A stretch of DNA of 64,000 bases from Prevotella melaninogenica (lineage in GTDB: Bacteria; Bacteroidota; Bacteroidia; Bacteroidales; Bacteroidaceae): assembly GCF_018128065.1 (NCBI RefSeq), contig NZ_CP072359.1, forward strand, positions 992,001 to 1,056,000, in the 5' to 3' direction. A program made the translations under genes and the position numbers. This document shows, in pieces, positions 45,567 to 54,786 of the stretch (its first letter is position 1; each line of letters begins with the position of its first letter). Under the pieces are notes generated by a model. That model was not told the origin of the DNA. It saw only the letters and a list, made by a program, of their open reading frames with translations, and did no database searches.

Positions 45567-45620
45567 GCACTGATACTATGGTGTCAGAATATTGACACTA
45601 TAGCGAAAGAACATCAGTGC
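45567..45620. repeat. Nested inverted repeat
   Basis: GCACTGAT (45567-45574) pairs with ATCAGTGC (45613-45620). Inside it, ACTATGGTGTCA (45575-45586) pairs with TGACACTAT (45593-45601) except for one base. It could form a long hairpin. Confidence 0.6.
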
Positions 45621-45745
45621 AATCGTCGTTGAGGGCAAAAGTAAGTAAAACCTGCTCGTCTAAAAGCTAAATATACAGCAAAGGTAATTTTTAGAACCAG
45701 CCTTAAAAGGCAAACCTTATCACTCCAAATACCTGAAGTCCCTTT

Positions 45746-46192
45746 TCATATCCTAATCTTTCCTACCAACTTTCTCTGTTTCCCATTGCCAATGATAGGT
45801 GCGTGGGTATCTTCAGGGAAGAAGATAGTGAATTGTCCTGGTTTTACGCAGAAGTATTCCTTTGCAGCTTGCGTATAAAAGCCACAATCTCTCTCTGGAT
45901 TGTATGCAATATCAGGGGTAGTTAAATCAGATAAAGCAGTCCAACCCATTGTTTCAGCTTGTAGCAAAGGGACTTGAATATCAATATAATTCTTATGGAA
46001 CTCTAAGCGTTGTTGCTCTTTTGTTTTCAGTCCTACCTCATCCAAATTGATGAACAAGTCGTCACCATCGAGTAGGATACGTCCTGCTTCTTGTTGGCTG
46101 AAATCGTGTTGGACGATATACTCTAACATTTCCCTCATTCTTGGATGCAGGTTATAGTATCGATGGCATGCGGTTAAATCTGCTATTATCAT
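45746..46192 (-). CDS. YhcH/YjgK/YiaL (EbgC-like) family protein
   Basis: 148 residues, full family length. The metal-site motifs of the cupin-like fold are LEFHKNYIDIQVPL (His and Asp) and FFPEDTHAPIIG (His near the C-terminus), plus GWTALSDL. Members include NanQ, which interconverts sialic-acid anomers, and EbgC. A sugar-anomerase-type role is likely but the substrate is unknown. It lies 120 bp downstream of the SLC13 transporter gene on the same strand and may share its transcript. Confidence 0.9.
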   Translation of the reverse strand: MIIADLTACHRYYNLHPRMREMLEYIVQHDFSQQEAGRILLDGDDLFINLDEVGLKTKEQQRLEFHKNYIDIQVPLLQAETMGWTALSDLTTPDIAYNPERDCGFYTQAAKEYFCVKPGQFTIFFPEDTHAPIIGNGKQRKLVGKIRI

Positions 46193-46312
46193 CTTCTTAA
46201 CGATTAGTTATTGATAAATAATTATTTCTTTTGCCTTAGAATATAATAAAGGGGCACAGAAGTATAGTGCCCCCTTGTAAGGTAAAATTTGTTTGTAATA
46301 TATGTTTTCCGC

Positions 46313-47779
46313 TTATCCGAGGAAGTGCATCTGACCGATGAAATAAAGCAGGATATAACCCAATATGAGGGAAGCAATACCGCTGGTCAAGCCCACTTTG
46401 AGCATATCATTATGCTTAACGAGTCCTGTTGAATAAGCAATAGCATTCGGTGGGGTAGAGATAGGAAGACACATCGCCGTAGAAGCAGCAATGGCAATAC
46501 CAATGAGGACTGTGCTTGTACCACCGATGCCACCAAGTTTGTCACCCATGCCACGGCACACTACGGCAAGGATAGGTACCAACAATGCCGCTGTAGCTGT
46601 GTTTGATATGAAGTTGGAGAGGAAGTAGCAAATCAATCCAGAGATAGCAAGGATGATGATAGGACTCCAATTTCCAAAAGGAATACTCTCTATGGCAGCA
46701 TCAGCAAGTCCAGAACCGTTCATTCCCAATCCGATAGCAAAACCTCCAGCAACCATCCAGATAACACTCCAGTTAATCTCTTGCATATCTTTTGCAGTGA
46801 TAACACCTGTAACAGCAAAGATTGCCATTGGAATCATTGATACGGTATTGGTGTCAATTCCTGTAATGTTCTTTGGAATTACCCATAAGAGAATAGTGAT
46901 AATGAAAGTTATAATTACTACCCACATACGCCATCCACGATGTACTTCTCCATCGATTTTCAAATGAATTGTCTTCTGTGTGAATGGGAAGAAGTAAAGA
47001 ATAATTCTCCATGACAACAGCATTAAGACGATTACAAGCGGTGCCATAAATGCCATCCAATGCACGAAATCAATGTTCATATTCAGTCCTGCAGGGTCAT
47101 TGAGATATTTAAGAGCAATGAGGTTTGGAGGCGTTCCGATAGGTGTTCCCATACCACCAAGGTTGGCTGCTACCGGGATTGACATCGTTAAGGCTATACG
47201 GCCCTTACCATTAGCAGGCAGAGCTGCGAAGACAGGAGTAAGAAAAGTAAGCATCAATGCTGCCGTAGCTGTATTTGAAATGAACATAGAAAAGAGTCCT
47301 GTGATAATTAGGAAACCCAAAAGAACATTCTCACTCTTGTTTCCGAAAGGTTTGATAAGGTTACGCGCTAAGAGTGTGTCGAGACCCGACTTCGATGCTG
47401 CAATCGCTAAGATAAAGCCTGCGAGGAAGAGCATAATGATAGGGTCGGCAAAGGATGCCATGATTTCCTTTGAATCAAGTAAATCACCGATTCTGTCACT
47501 TTTGAAGATTCCAAAAGCATTTTTCGACACCGTGACACACATAATAGCCATAATACTCAGCGAGGTTGCCCATGCTGGGATGCATTCTGTTAGCCACGAT
47601 AAGGTTGCAAAGACAAAGATTGCAATGATGCGTTGTTGTACTACGGTCAGCCCGTCAATGCCAAAGGCACTTGTGGGAAGATTCCAAACAATGGTTGTAA
47701 CCACGAAGATGGCTAAAAATTGCCAAACTTTTTTCATTTCAAGATGGCTACTAAGTGCATTAGATTTTTCTTCTGCCAT
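46313..47779 (-). CDS. SLC13/DASS-family sodium:anion symporter
   Basis: 488 residues with about 11-12 hydrophobic segments and the family's two inverted Ser-Asn-Thr motifs (FISNTATAALMLTFL and FISNTATAALLVPIL). NLGGMGTPIGTPPNLIAL and MCLPISTPPNAIAYSTG are also present. These form the ion and substrate sites for sulfate or di/tricarboxylates. The family is sure; the substrate cannot be told from sequence alone. It may be co-transcribed with the YhcH-family gene. Confidence 0.93.
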   Translation of the reverse strand: MAEEKSNALSSHLEMKKVWQFLAIFVVTTIVWNLPTSAFGIDGLTVVQQRIIAIFVFATLSWLTECIPAWATSLSIMAIMCVTVSKNAFGIFKSDRIGDLLDSKEIMASFADPIIMLFLAGFILAIAASKSGLDTLLARNLIKPFGNKSENVLLGFLIITGLFSMFISNTATAALMLTFLTPVFAALPANGKGRIALTMSIPVAANLGGMGTPIGTPPNLIALKYLNDPAGLNMNIDFVHWMAFMAPLVIVLMLLSWRIILYFFPFTQKTIHLKIDGEVHRGWRMWVVIITFIITILLWVIPKNITGIDTNTVSMIPMAIFAVTGVITAKDMQEINWSVIWMVAGGFAIGLGMNGSGLADAAIESIPFGNWSPIIILAISGLICYFLSNFISNTATAALLVPILAVVCRGMGDKLGGIGGTSTVLIGIAIAASTAMCLPISTPPNAIAYSTGLVKHNDMLKVGLTSGIASLILGYILLYFIGQMHFLG

Positions 47780-48002
47780 GGTTTTAGTTGTTTAGTTTAA
47801 TACGTTTAGGTTGTTAAAGATGGGTTTTATTAATTAGTTTTTTCGTATTTCGAGACTTATCTTTGAGGTGAAGAGAGTCGGAAAGAAGATAAAACGTAAC
47901 CCATGATTTGATTTCGGTGGTAATTAATAGACCCCACCTTAGTTATAGCGGACTAAATTATAAAAATAATTCTTATCGGGCAAAAGATTTCTGCTTTTTT
48001 TG

Positions 48003-48010
48003 TATTTTTG
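48003..48010 (+). promoter_or_regulatory. Candidate promoter -7 box for the ABC importer genes
   Basis: TATTTTTG matches TAnnTTTG, 18 bp before the ATG at 48029. No clear TTTG is seen at the -33 position, so the match is partial. Confidence 0.5.
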
Positions 48011-48028
48011 CATAACAAAATCTTAATT

Positions 48029-49150
48029 ATGCGACATTTATTGGTATTTACTCTTTCTCTTTTATTGTTGTTTTCCTGTGGTAAGCAGCAGAAACAGGTG
48101 GCTAACGAAAGCGATAAAGGAACAAAAATAGAACTGCAGTATGCTCGTAATATTACCATCGAACGTACGAAAGAATATGTTGTTATACGCTTGTTAAATC
48201 CCTGGAAAGAGGGGGCGGTTCTGCATACTTACTATCTCGTTGGGCATACTTCCAACGTAAAAGTTCCTGATGATGGCACAAAAGTCGTTACCCCTCTTCG
48301 CAAAAGCGTTATCTTCACTACGGCTCATGCTAATCTTGCCGAGATGCTTCAAGCACAGAAGGCTATTGCGGGTGTTGCCGACTTGAAGTATATGATTATC
48401 CCAGATATTCAGAAACGTGCACGGATGAAAGGTGGGATTGCGGATTGCGGAAACGGAATGAAACCCGATGTTGAGCGTATCATTGACTTAGATGCAGATG
48501 CAATCTTTCTTTCGCCTTTTGAGAATAGTGGAGGCTATGGACGTTTAGAGCAGATTGGCGTACCAATAATTGAATGTGCGGATTATATGGAGCGTTCAGC
48601 TTTAGGGCGTGCCGAATGGATGAAGTTCTATGGTTTGCTCTTTGGTAAGGAGAAAGAAGCTGACTCCTTGTTTGCTGTTGTTGAAAAGAACTATAAGAGG
48701 TTAAGTGCGCAGGCAAGTCAAAGTAAGATAATACGAAGCATCTTACCAGATAGAAAGGTCGGAGCTGTTTGGTATTTGCCAGGTGGTGAGAGCAGTGTGG
48801 GATTGCTATATAAGGATGCACACGGAAGTTATGCTTACTCTAAGGATAAACATAGTGGAAGTCTTACAATGCCATTTGAAACGATATTGGATAAGTTTGG
48901 AGAGAGCGATTTCTGGGTCTTGGGTTATAATGGTGAGTTTAATCGTCGGCTGTTGTTGGCAGAATATCCTGGTTATGCAAAGTTGAAACCTTATCAAACA
49001 AAGGAAATATATGGTTGTAAAGTAGATAGCAAGCCTTACTTTGAAGAGGTAAGCTGGCGTCCTGATTGGTTGCTTTCTGACTTGATTCAACTCTTCCATC
49101 CCGACTTACATATAGCACCATTGCGTTACTATCAGAAGTTGGAGGATTGA
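48029..49150 (+). CDS. ABC-type iron-siderophore/heme/cobalamin substrate-binding lipoprotein
   Basis: Starting at ATG 48029 gives MRHLLVFTLSLLLLFSC, an SPII signal with lipid Cys17. A TTG start at 48008 would place residues before it and overlap the promoter box, so it is rejected. The body has the class III (BtuF/FhuD-like) layout: AQKAIAGVADLKYM, KPDVERIIDLDADAIFLSPF, GVPIIECADYMERSALGRAEWMKFYGLLFGKEKEAD. These proteins deliver iron complexes, heme or B12 to an inner-membrane permease. The permease gene follows 18 bp later. Confidence 0.9.
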   Translation: MRHLLVFTLSLLLLFSCGKQQKQVANESDKGTKIELQYARNITIERTKEYVVIRLLNPWKEGAVLHTYYLVGHTSNVKVPDDGTKVVTPLRKSVIFTTAHANLAEMLQAQKAIAGVADLKYMIIPDIQKRARMKGGIADCGNGMKPDVERIIDLDADAIFLSPFENSGGYGRLEQIGVPIIECADYMERSALGRAEWMKFYGLLFGKEKEADSLFAVVEKNYKRLSAQASQSKIIRSILPDRKVGAVWYLPGGESSVGLLYKDAHGSYAYSKDKHSGSLTMPFETILDKFGESDFWVLGYNGEFNRRLLLAEYPGYAKLKPYQTKEIYGCKVDSKPYFEEVSWRPDWLLSDLIQLFHPDLHIAPLRYYQKLED

Positions 49151-49168
49151 TAGAAATGAAACGATAAG

Positions 49169-50185
49169 ATGATGAAACGGAATCTTCTTCTTTTTATATG
49201 CTTAGTAGTAAGTGTCTTACTCCTTTTTGGATTGAATTTAACGACAGGTTCAGTTCAGATTCCTTTTGTTGATGTTTTGGATATTCTGTGTGGTCGTTTT
49301 ACAGGAAAAGGGAGCTGGCAATATATTATTTTAGAGAACCGACTCCCTCAAGCACTTACTGCCATACTTTGTGGAGCATCTTTATCCGTTTGTGGCTTGA
49401 TGCTACAAACAGCGTTTCGTAATCCTTTGGCAGGTCCAGATGTGTTTGGTATCAGTTCTGGTGCAGGCTTAGGTGTTGCTTTGGTGATGTTGTTATTAGG
49501 GGGAACTGTGTCTACAACAATGTTCACTGTGTCAGGTTTTCTCGCTATTCTCACTGCTGCTTTCCTTGGAGCAATCACGGTGACAGCACTCATATTGTCC
49601 CTTTCTACTTTGGTACGTAACAGTGTATTATTGCTCATTGTTGGTATTATGGTAGGGTATGTTTCCTCGTCCGCAGTTTCACTTCTGAATTTCTTTGCAT
49701 CAGAAGAAGGCGTAAAGAGTTACCTGATTTGGGGAATGGGAAACTTCGGAGGTGTATCAATGAATCATATTCCTCTCTTCGCATTGCTTTGTTTGATGGG
49801 GATTTTTGTGTCTTTTCTATTGGTAAAGCCGTTGAATATCTTACTTTTAGGACCACAATATGCAGAGAGCTTAGGTGTTAGTACACGTCAACTTCGGAAT
49901 ATATTATTAGTAGTTGTAGGACTTTTAACTGCTATTACAACTGCTTTCTGTGGTCCAATCTCATTTATTGGTTTGGCAATTCCACACATAGCTCGCCTCT
50001 TGTTCCGCACTGAGAATCATCAGATACTTCTTCCAGGAACCGTGTTGAGTGGTGCAGCTATCGCTTTATTCTGTAATTTTATTTGTTATCTTCCTGGTGA
50101 GTCAGGTGTTATCCCACTCAATGCCGTCACACCACTTATTGGCGCACCTGTTATTATATACGTGATACTTATGCGCCGCCGATAA
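49169..50185 (+). CDS. FecCD-family ABC permease
   Basis: 338 residues with about ten membrane segments. Family motifs are ENRLPQALTAILCGASLSVCGLMLQTAFRNPLAGPDVFGISSGAG and, later, AFCGPISFIGLAIPHIARLLF, the loop that contacts the ATPase. It imports iron complexes or cobalamin with the preceding binding protein. The ATPase gene normally next to it is absent: the following gene is on the other strand, so the ATPase must be encoded elsewhere or supplied by another system. Confidence 0.95.
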   Translation: MMKRNLLLFICLVVSVLLLFGLNLTTGSVQIPFVDVLDILCGRFTGKGSWQYIILENRLPQALTAILCGASLSVCGLMLQTAFRNPLAGPDVFGISSGAGLGVALVMLLLGGTVSTTMFTVSGFLAILTAAFLGAITVTALILSLSTLVRNSVLLLIVGIMVGYVSSSAVSLLNFFASEEGVKSYLIWGMGNFGGVSMNHIPLFALLCLMGIFVSFLLVKPLNILLLGPQYAESLGVSTRQLRNILLVVVGLLTAITTAFCGPISFIGLAIPHIARLLFRTENHQILLPGTVLSGAAIALFCNFICYLPGESGVIPLNAVTPLIGAPVIIYVILMRRR

Positions 50186-50219
50186 GGCATCAAGTTACAA
50201 GTATTTATAAGACGTAGTT

Positions 50220-50377
50220 AAGCCAAAACCTGTATGTCATCTAAAATAAGAAACAACGTTGAAGGTTTTTGGCTTAATAAATTATTTGTTTGTTTGTGTT
50301 AAGGAATAGTGTAAAATTAGATATACTATATAAAGGGAACAGCCGTACCTTGGCAAGTTATGCTTTGATACGGCTGT
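50220..50377. terminator. Convergent terminator region
   Basis: Two hairpins lie between convergent genes. AAGCCAAAACCT (50220-50231) pairs with AGGTTTTTGGCTT (50263-50275), and ACAGCCGTA (50339-50347) pairs exactly with TACGGCTGT (50369-50377). The first is followed by AATAAATTATTTG and can end the permease transcript; the second may serve the opposite operon. Confidence 0.55.
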
Positions 50378-50456
50378 TGGAATATTGAAAGGCGAATCAG
50401 ATTTGATTTTGCCTTGTTACTCTTTTGATAATTTTAGTGTAAGTCTGGGGAAAGAC

Positions 50457-51365
50457 TTATTGTTCAATGCGTTTTACCACCTTACCATTCGAAAGTTTGA
50501 TGATATTTAAACCTTTCATAGGACGGGTGATGCGTTGACCAGCTGCATTATAACGTGCCACTTCAACAGCATTTGCAGTAGATGAAAGTGAATTAATACC
50601 TGTTGGTTCCTCACCCTTAAAGACTACTTCATCAGTTTCAGAGAGGACTAACTGTTCCTCATATTCTTCTAATTTTGACTTAGGAACATATACCGTTTTT
50701 ATATTTTTACATTCTGCAAAAGGCTCATTATCAAAGTCTGGCACTTCTGGAGATGTGAAGCGGAGCGTCTTCAAACTTTGGCACTTGTTAAATGCCTTGT
50801 CATAGAGGTGGTTGAGTGTGGAGGGGAAATTAACCTCAGACTGTGCTGTATTGATGAAAGCATAACTTCTAACTTCAGTCAGCTGCTCTGGAAGTGTACA
50901 TTCTTTCAGAGACTTGCAGAAACCTAAGGCGTACACCTCAATCTTTGTAGCTGTTTTAGGCAACTTCACATTGGTAAGCTTTAAACAGTTATAGAACATA
51001 TAAAGACCTACCACGTTATCTTCAGCATTATTATAATACTTTATAGATAAACCTCGTTTCACCTTATAATAGGTACTGCCCCCCGCAACGATGTTGGCAT
51101 TTGATAAATCGAGTGTAGAAAGCTGACCATCAGTCTCAAGTCCATCTATATCTCTACCTGCCATCTCTCTGAGGAAAAGAACGTCAGTACCATCAATTGG
51201 ACCTGAAACAGTCAGTGAAGTCAGTTTATACTTCTCTGCTGCAGTGATGTGCTTAGAAAGCTCACCTGCTTTAGTCAACGTTACTGTCTTCTGAGCAAAA
51301 GATGCTGAACAGATTAATGTCAGTGCCATAAGAAGCACATTTTTCCTGAATGTAAATAATTGCAT
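50457..51365 (-). CDS. Leucine-rich-repeat (BspA-like) exported protein with T9SS-type C-terminal tail
   Basis: 302 residues. Signal peptide (NVLLMALTLICSASFAQ), then LRR_5/BspA-type repeats at about 95-230: LYMFYNCLKLTNVKLP, CKSLKECTLPEQLTEV, KAFNKCQSLKTLRF, FAECKNIKTVYVP. The C-terminal region, from about 253, has the Prevotella T9SS sorting-tail look (YNAAGQRITRPMKGLNIIKL, SNGKVVKRIEQ). It is therefore a candidate cargo of the secretion system that needs PorW and PorX, found 40 kb away in this window. It is the last gene of the SusCD operon, 118 bp after the previous gene, and may be partly independent. Confidence 0.85.
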   Translation of the reverse strand: MQLFTFRKNVLLMALTLICSASFAQKTVTLTKAGELSKHITAAEKYKLTSLTVSGPIDGTDVLFLREMAGRDIDGLETDGQLSTLDLSNANIVAGGSTYYKVKRGLSIKYYNNAEDNVVGLYMFYNCLKLTNVKLPKTATKIEVYALGFCKSLKECTLPEQLTEVRSYAFINTAQSEVNFPSTLNHLYDKAFNKCQSLKTLRFTSPEVPDFDNEPFAECKNIKTVYVPKSKLEEYEEQLVLSETDEVVFKGEEPTGINSLSSTANAVEVARYNAAGQRITRPMKGLNIIKLSNGKVVKRIEQ

Positions 51366-51483
51366 AGTTGTTTTTTAAAATGATTGATTAATAATTGACT
51401 ATATTTGAAAGATGATTCGTCTAACAAGTAGTTAGCCCGAACAAGTTTTGCCGAATCAGAACTTTTCTCTACTTGAAGATTGC

Positions 51484-52395
51484 TTATTTCTTCTCATAAG
51501 GAATAACAAATTTAAATCCCCTTCCACGCAGAACGACATCCTTTTCTCTTACTTCTTCTACATAGAGTTTGTTTTTCCCCTCCTTAATCTTCGTAGAAGC
51601 AAACTCGTTTGGATAGAGTATTGAGAGAGAAACTTCTACCTGTGTGCCAACAACAGGGTTAACGACGGCAGGTGTAATCTTCAATACTCTGCGTGATGTA
51701 TAAGGACGAGCTCCATTACAGAGCCACACACCAACACCTGGACGGCGCACAGCCATCACCGTGTTCATCTGCTCATAAAGGCTGTGAGAAGTTGTTCCAT
51801 AGATGCCCACACGGTCGGCTGTACCATCGCAGCGAACAATCACTTTGAGGGTTTTCTCCCGTTTGTCCTGCGAAATTATTCTTATCTTTGCCTCACCTTC
51901 ATAGTGAGCCTGCACTTCTAAGATATTTGTCTTCGCATTCCATTTTGCATCTATAATCTTGTCAGGGTCGTCTATTTTTAGATCGACAACATCGCCACCA
52001 CCATTCAGACTAATAAATTTACTTTCATCACGAGGATAAAGTCTGATTTCTGACTGACTGATACTGAGTTCAGGTACAACAACATTGATGTTTACAACCT
52101 TTTTATAGTCGCCAGAGATAATCGTGGCATAGGTGTTACCCTCGAGAATACCATTGATGCGCAAAGTATCTTTACTGATAGAAACACTTGCAACCTTCGA
52201 GTCAGCTACATTGGCAATATACTTACCATTACCACCCTGTAACAGAATCATACGAGTAGTAAGTTTGTTCAATGTTACTTCCTTAAGGTCATTGGCTCCC
52301 ACCTGAATCTCTCTGTCTTCTGATGCGTCCTCTTTACAAGCCACAAAGCTGACACCGCAGCAAAGAAGCAATAGATAAAATAGTATTTTTTTCAT
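51484..52395 (-). CDS. Surface lipoprotein with Ig-like beta-sandwich domains, unknown
   Basis: 303 residues with an SPII signal (CCGVSFVAC, lipid Cys20). Two regions of short beta strands follow (GKYIANVADSKVASVSISKDTLRINGILEG and PELSISQSEIRLYPRDESKFISL), typical of Ig-like/BIG2-type modules, and a C-terminal beta domain. It starts 2 bp after the fibronectin-III gene, so it is co-transcribed. No ligand is known. Confidence 0.75.
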   Translation of the reverse strand: MKKILFYLLLLCCGVSFVACKEDASEDREIQVGANDLKEVTLNKLTTRMILLQGGNGKYIANVADSKVASVSISKDTLRINGILEGNTYATIISGDYKKVVNINVVVPELSISQSEIRLYPRDESKFISLNGGGDVVDLKIDDPDKIIDAKWNAKTNILEVQAHYEGEAKIRIISQDKREKTLKVIVRCDGTADRVGIYGTTSHSLYEQMNTVMAVRRPGVGVWLCNGARPYTSRRVLKITPAVVNPVVGTQVEVSLSILYPNEFASTKIKEGKNKLYVEEVREKDVVLRGRGFKFVIPYEKK

Positions 52396-52397
52396 TG

Positions 52398-53564
52398 TTA
52401 GTCGACATTCAGTTTATATTCAATTTCCCACTTACGATCGGCAGACTCCTCTATTTCAATTTGCAAGATATGTTTTCCCTTGCTTGGGAAAGTGAGAACA
52501 CTTCCCTCAGGGGTAGCCGTCACCCCATCAATCTTGTAGCTGATTAGGGCATCTGGATTAGCCAAATCGTTATAGTATAGACGCAAAGTATGTGGACAAA
52601 CGCCATCTTCACGTATAGTGTAGAGATAAGGAATACGTCCCTCATAGTCTACACTCTCAGTCATTTGCAATGTATGTTCGCTGACCACCTGAGATGGCTT
52701 TGATCTTTCGTCACCCTTAATAGTTGTCACCGTGAGGCGATAGGAGTTGTTAGGTGAAAGTTTTTCAATGATATAAGAAGTCGCTGCTGTCTTGGCTATC
52801 ACTTGCTCGTTACAACGTATCTCATAGCTAACGCCCTCCTCAGAAACTGCATCCCACGAAAGTTCTATCTCACGTTGCTGGACTTTTGCCTTTACAGCCG
52901 TTGGTGCGGTAAGTGTCGGCTCTTTCTGAGCTTCCTTAGTCTGCATAAAAGAAATATCATCAAAGAGAATATAACCACCATCATTGGCAGAAGCATCATA
53001 TTCTATTTCAAAGCCTATACCTGCTTTCTCAACACCTGCAGGAGCTGTAAGCATAATCGTCTTCTGCTGCCAATCATCTGTAAAGCGAGTAACTCTCTCA
53101 GCGGAGAGGCGGTCCTTTCTTACGATTCTGTTTCCCTTGTACCAATCGACAATAGCAATTATATTTGGTTTTTTCGCCTTACCTTTATACCAATAAGAGA
53201 GTTTGTACTCACCTTCAGCTTTAATATTAATACAGTTGATATTGAAGTCTTTGTCACGTGAGTAGAAAGAGTGTCCATTAGGATAAACTTTTATGGCAAA
53301 CTGTCCACTGTGTGCATCCTTTACTCTTGAGTATCCAAGCTGGTCACTGATATACCAAAAAAGTGGTTTCTGATAAGGATCGAAAGAACCTTTATCCTCT
53401 TCCTCTTCTTCATCGCCTTCGTCCTCATCACCATCTGTAGGAGGTGTTGGGGACTGAGCATATTCCTCAAATCCTCCGTTGAGTAATAATTCCTTGTTCA
53501 ATTGTGCCTTACCCATAAGTGGAAGTAGTAACAAGGCTATCATGAAATAAAATCTATGTGTCAT
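52398..53564 (-). CDS. Exported protein with CBM-like and fibronectin type III domains
   Basis: 388 residues. Signal peptide (MIALLLLPLMGKAQ), then LLLNGGFEEY, the hallmark start of a carbohydrate-binding-like jelly roll. A very acidic stretch (DGDEDEGDEEEEEDKG, about residues 43-58) follows, and the jelly roll continues to about 210 (INIKAEGEYKLSYWYKGKA, GYILFDDISFM). Then a fibronectin III domain at about 221-300 (APTAVKAKVQQREIELSW, YRLTVTTIKGDER) and a C-terminal domain. A surface or periplasmic ligand-binding role is inferred. It sits 17 bp after the DUF4856 gene. Confidence 0.8.
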   Translation of the reverse strand: MTHRFYFMIALLLLPLMGKAQLNKELLLNGGFEEYAQSPTPPTDGDEDEGDEEEEEDKGSFDPYQKPLFWYISDQLGYSRVKDAHSGQFAIKVYPNGHSFYSRDKDFNINCINIKAEGEYKLSYWYKGKAKKPNIIAIVDWYKGNRIVRKDRLSAERVTRFTDDWQQKTIMLTAPAGVEKAGIGFEIEYDASANDGGYILFDDISFMQTKEAQKEPTLTAPTAVKAKVQQREIELSWDAVSEEGVSYEIRCNEQVIAKTAATSYIIEKLSPNNSYRLTVTTIKGDERSKPSQVVSEHTLQMTESVDYEGRIPYLYTIREDGVCPHTLRLYYNDLANPDALISYKIDGVTATPEGSVLTFPSKGKHILQIEIEESADRKWEIEYKLNVD

Positions 53565-53581
53565 ACTTATATGTTATTTAT

Positions 53582-54775
53582 TTAATACGAACGTTTTACA
53601 TCGTTGAGTGTCAAACCATAGGTCTTACCAATCTGAGCAGCAACATACTTGAGTGAACCAGTCATAGTCTCGTCTCCTAAGAGGCGCTGCTTTTCCCAAA
53701 GTCCGTTACCAGTGGTTAGTTCGTTGATGTATGCCTTCACCTGCTCATAGCTCAGATGAGGTTTACCAGATTCTTGCACTGTGAACTGTAAGCCATAGAC
53801 GGCACCACAAGCCTGTGAAAGGAATACCAGTGCATTATTGATATCTTCATCAAGGTTGCCTACTGTAATATCGCTTACCAGTAAATTCATTGCTCTTACG
53901 GCTGCTACCTTTGAGAGTTCTGCTCTTATCACTTGCAATTGTTGTAGAACCTCATCGTAACGATACTCCGTCAAAGCCAGTCTACCACGTGCAAAAGCAT
54001 TGTAAAGTTTAATACGGCTCTCCCGCAACAGTGGTAGTCCGCTCCCTTGTACATAAGGCAACCAATACTGATAATAGCCATAGGCAAGATCCCAATGGTG
54101 TTCCAATTCAGTATAATTACGACCAGGTAGTAAGGCTGTACGCTCGTGTTCTGTGCGTAGACGTGAATCCTTGTAAAGGCTGTCGTTGAGATGTACGTTG
54201 AGAATCTTATCTAAATAGATTCCTCCCCAAATAATACCATTGAACATTTCAGCGACAACAAGTCCTTTTTCGTTGGCAAAAGCAATGTTGACATCACCGA
54301 TATGGATACCTACATAACCGCCTTCCCCCATAACTGCCTTATGATTTCGGTAGGTTCCAGGACTGGACTGTCCAAGTCCGCTAAGTTTGCCTGTTACTTC
54401 GAAGATTTCCTCTACATCATTCAAAATACGTTCTCTGTTAGCCTTATGGAGTGATGAAGTAGCCAGTTCTTCTTGTGGTTTTAAACCAAACTCACCATTA
54501 TTAAAATACCCTTTGACACGTGTCATTGTACCCTCATACATAATGTTAGCTGGCCTGAGGTAGCTACTATAAATATAATCGAGTGGATCACGTAGCAAAC
54601 TGCATTCGAGATAGTCGACACTACTACTACCATTACGCTTGAACTGATAGGAAGGATCTGGTATCTGTGGCTCTCTGTAAGCCGACTCTACCGTTTCTCC
54701 TTCCCACTGGCTGCACGACGAAAGTACTGAAACAAGCAGGAGTAGGAGGCTATAAATAAATGTTTTTTGTTTCAT
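53582..54775 (-). CDS. DUF4856 (imelysin-like) lipoprotein
   Basis: 397 residues with an SPII signal (LLVSVLSSC, lipid Cys21). The helical domain has ELEHHWDLAYGYYQYWLP and GLYLDKIL-like, NALVFLSQACGAVYGLQF and QIGKTYGLTLNDVK, matching DUF4856, a relative of the imelysin family. Imelysins are often encoded with iron-uptake genes, which is the best hint to the job of this operon. Starts 11 bp after the upstream lipoprotein gene. Confidence 0.8.
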   Translation of the reverse strand: MKQKTFIYSLLLLLVSVLSSCSQWEGETVESAYREPQIPDPSYQFKRNGSSSVDYLECSLLRDPLDYIYSSYLRPANIMYEGTMTRVKGYFNNGEFGLKPQEELATSSLHKANRERILNDVEEIFEVTGKLSGLGQSSPGTYRNHKAVMGEGGYVGIHIGDVNIAFANEKGLVVAEMFNGIIWGGIYLDKILNVHLNDSLYKDSRLRTEHERTALLPGRNYTELEHHWDLAYGYYQYWLPYVQGSGLPLLRESRIKLYNAFARGRLALTEYRYDEVLQQLQVIRAELSKVAAVRAMNLLVSDITVGNLDEDINNALVFLSQACGAVYGLQFTVQESGKPHLSYEQVKAYINELTTGNGLWEKQRLLGDETMTGSLKYVAAQIGKTYGLTLNDVKRSY

Positions 54776-54786
54776 TCTTTTGTATA

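Noticed and set aside
47073-47795. 240-codon frame opposite the SLC13 transporter gene
   Set aside because: Antisense shadow of a strongly supported transporter with conserved motifs.
48008-48028. TTG start for the binding protein
   Set aside because: It would place seven extra residues before a standard lipoprotein signal and overlaps the promoter -7 box; the ATG at 48029 is better.
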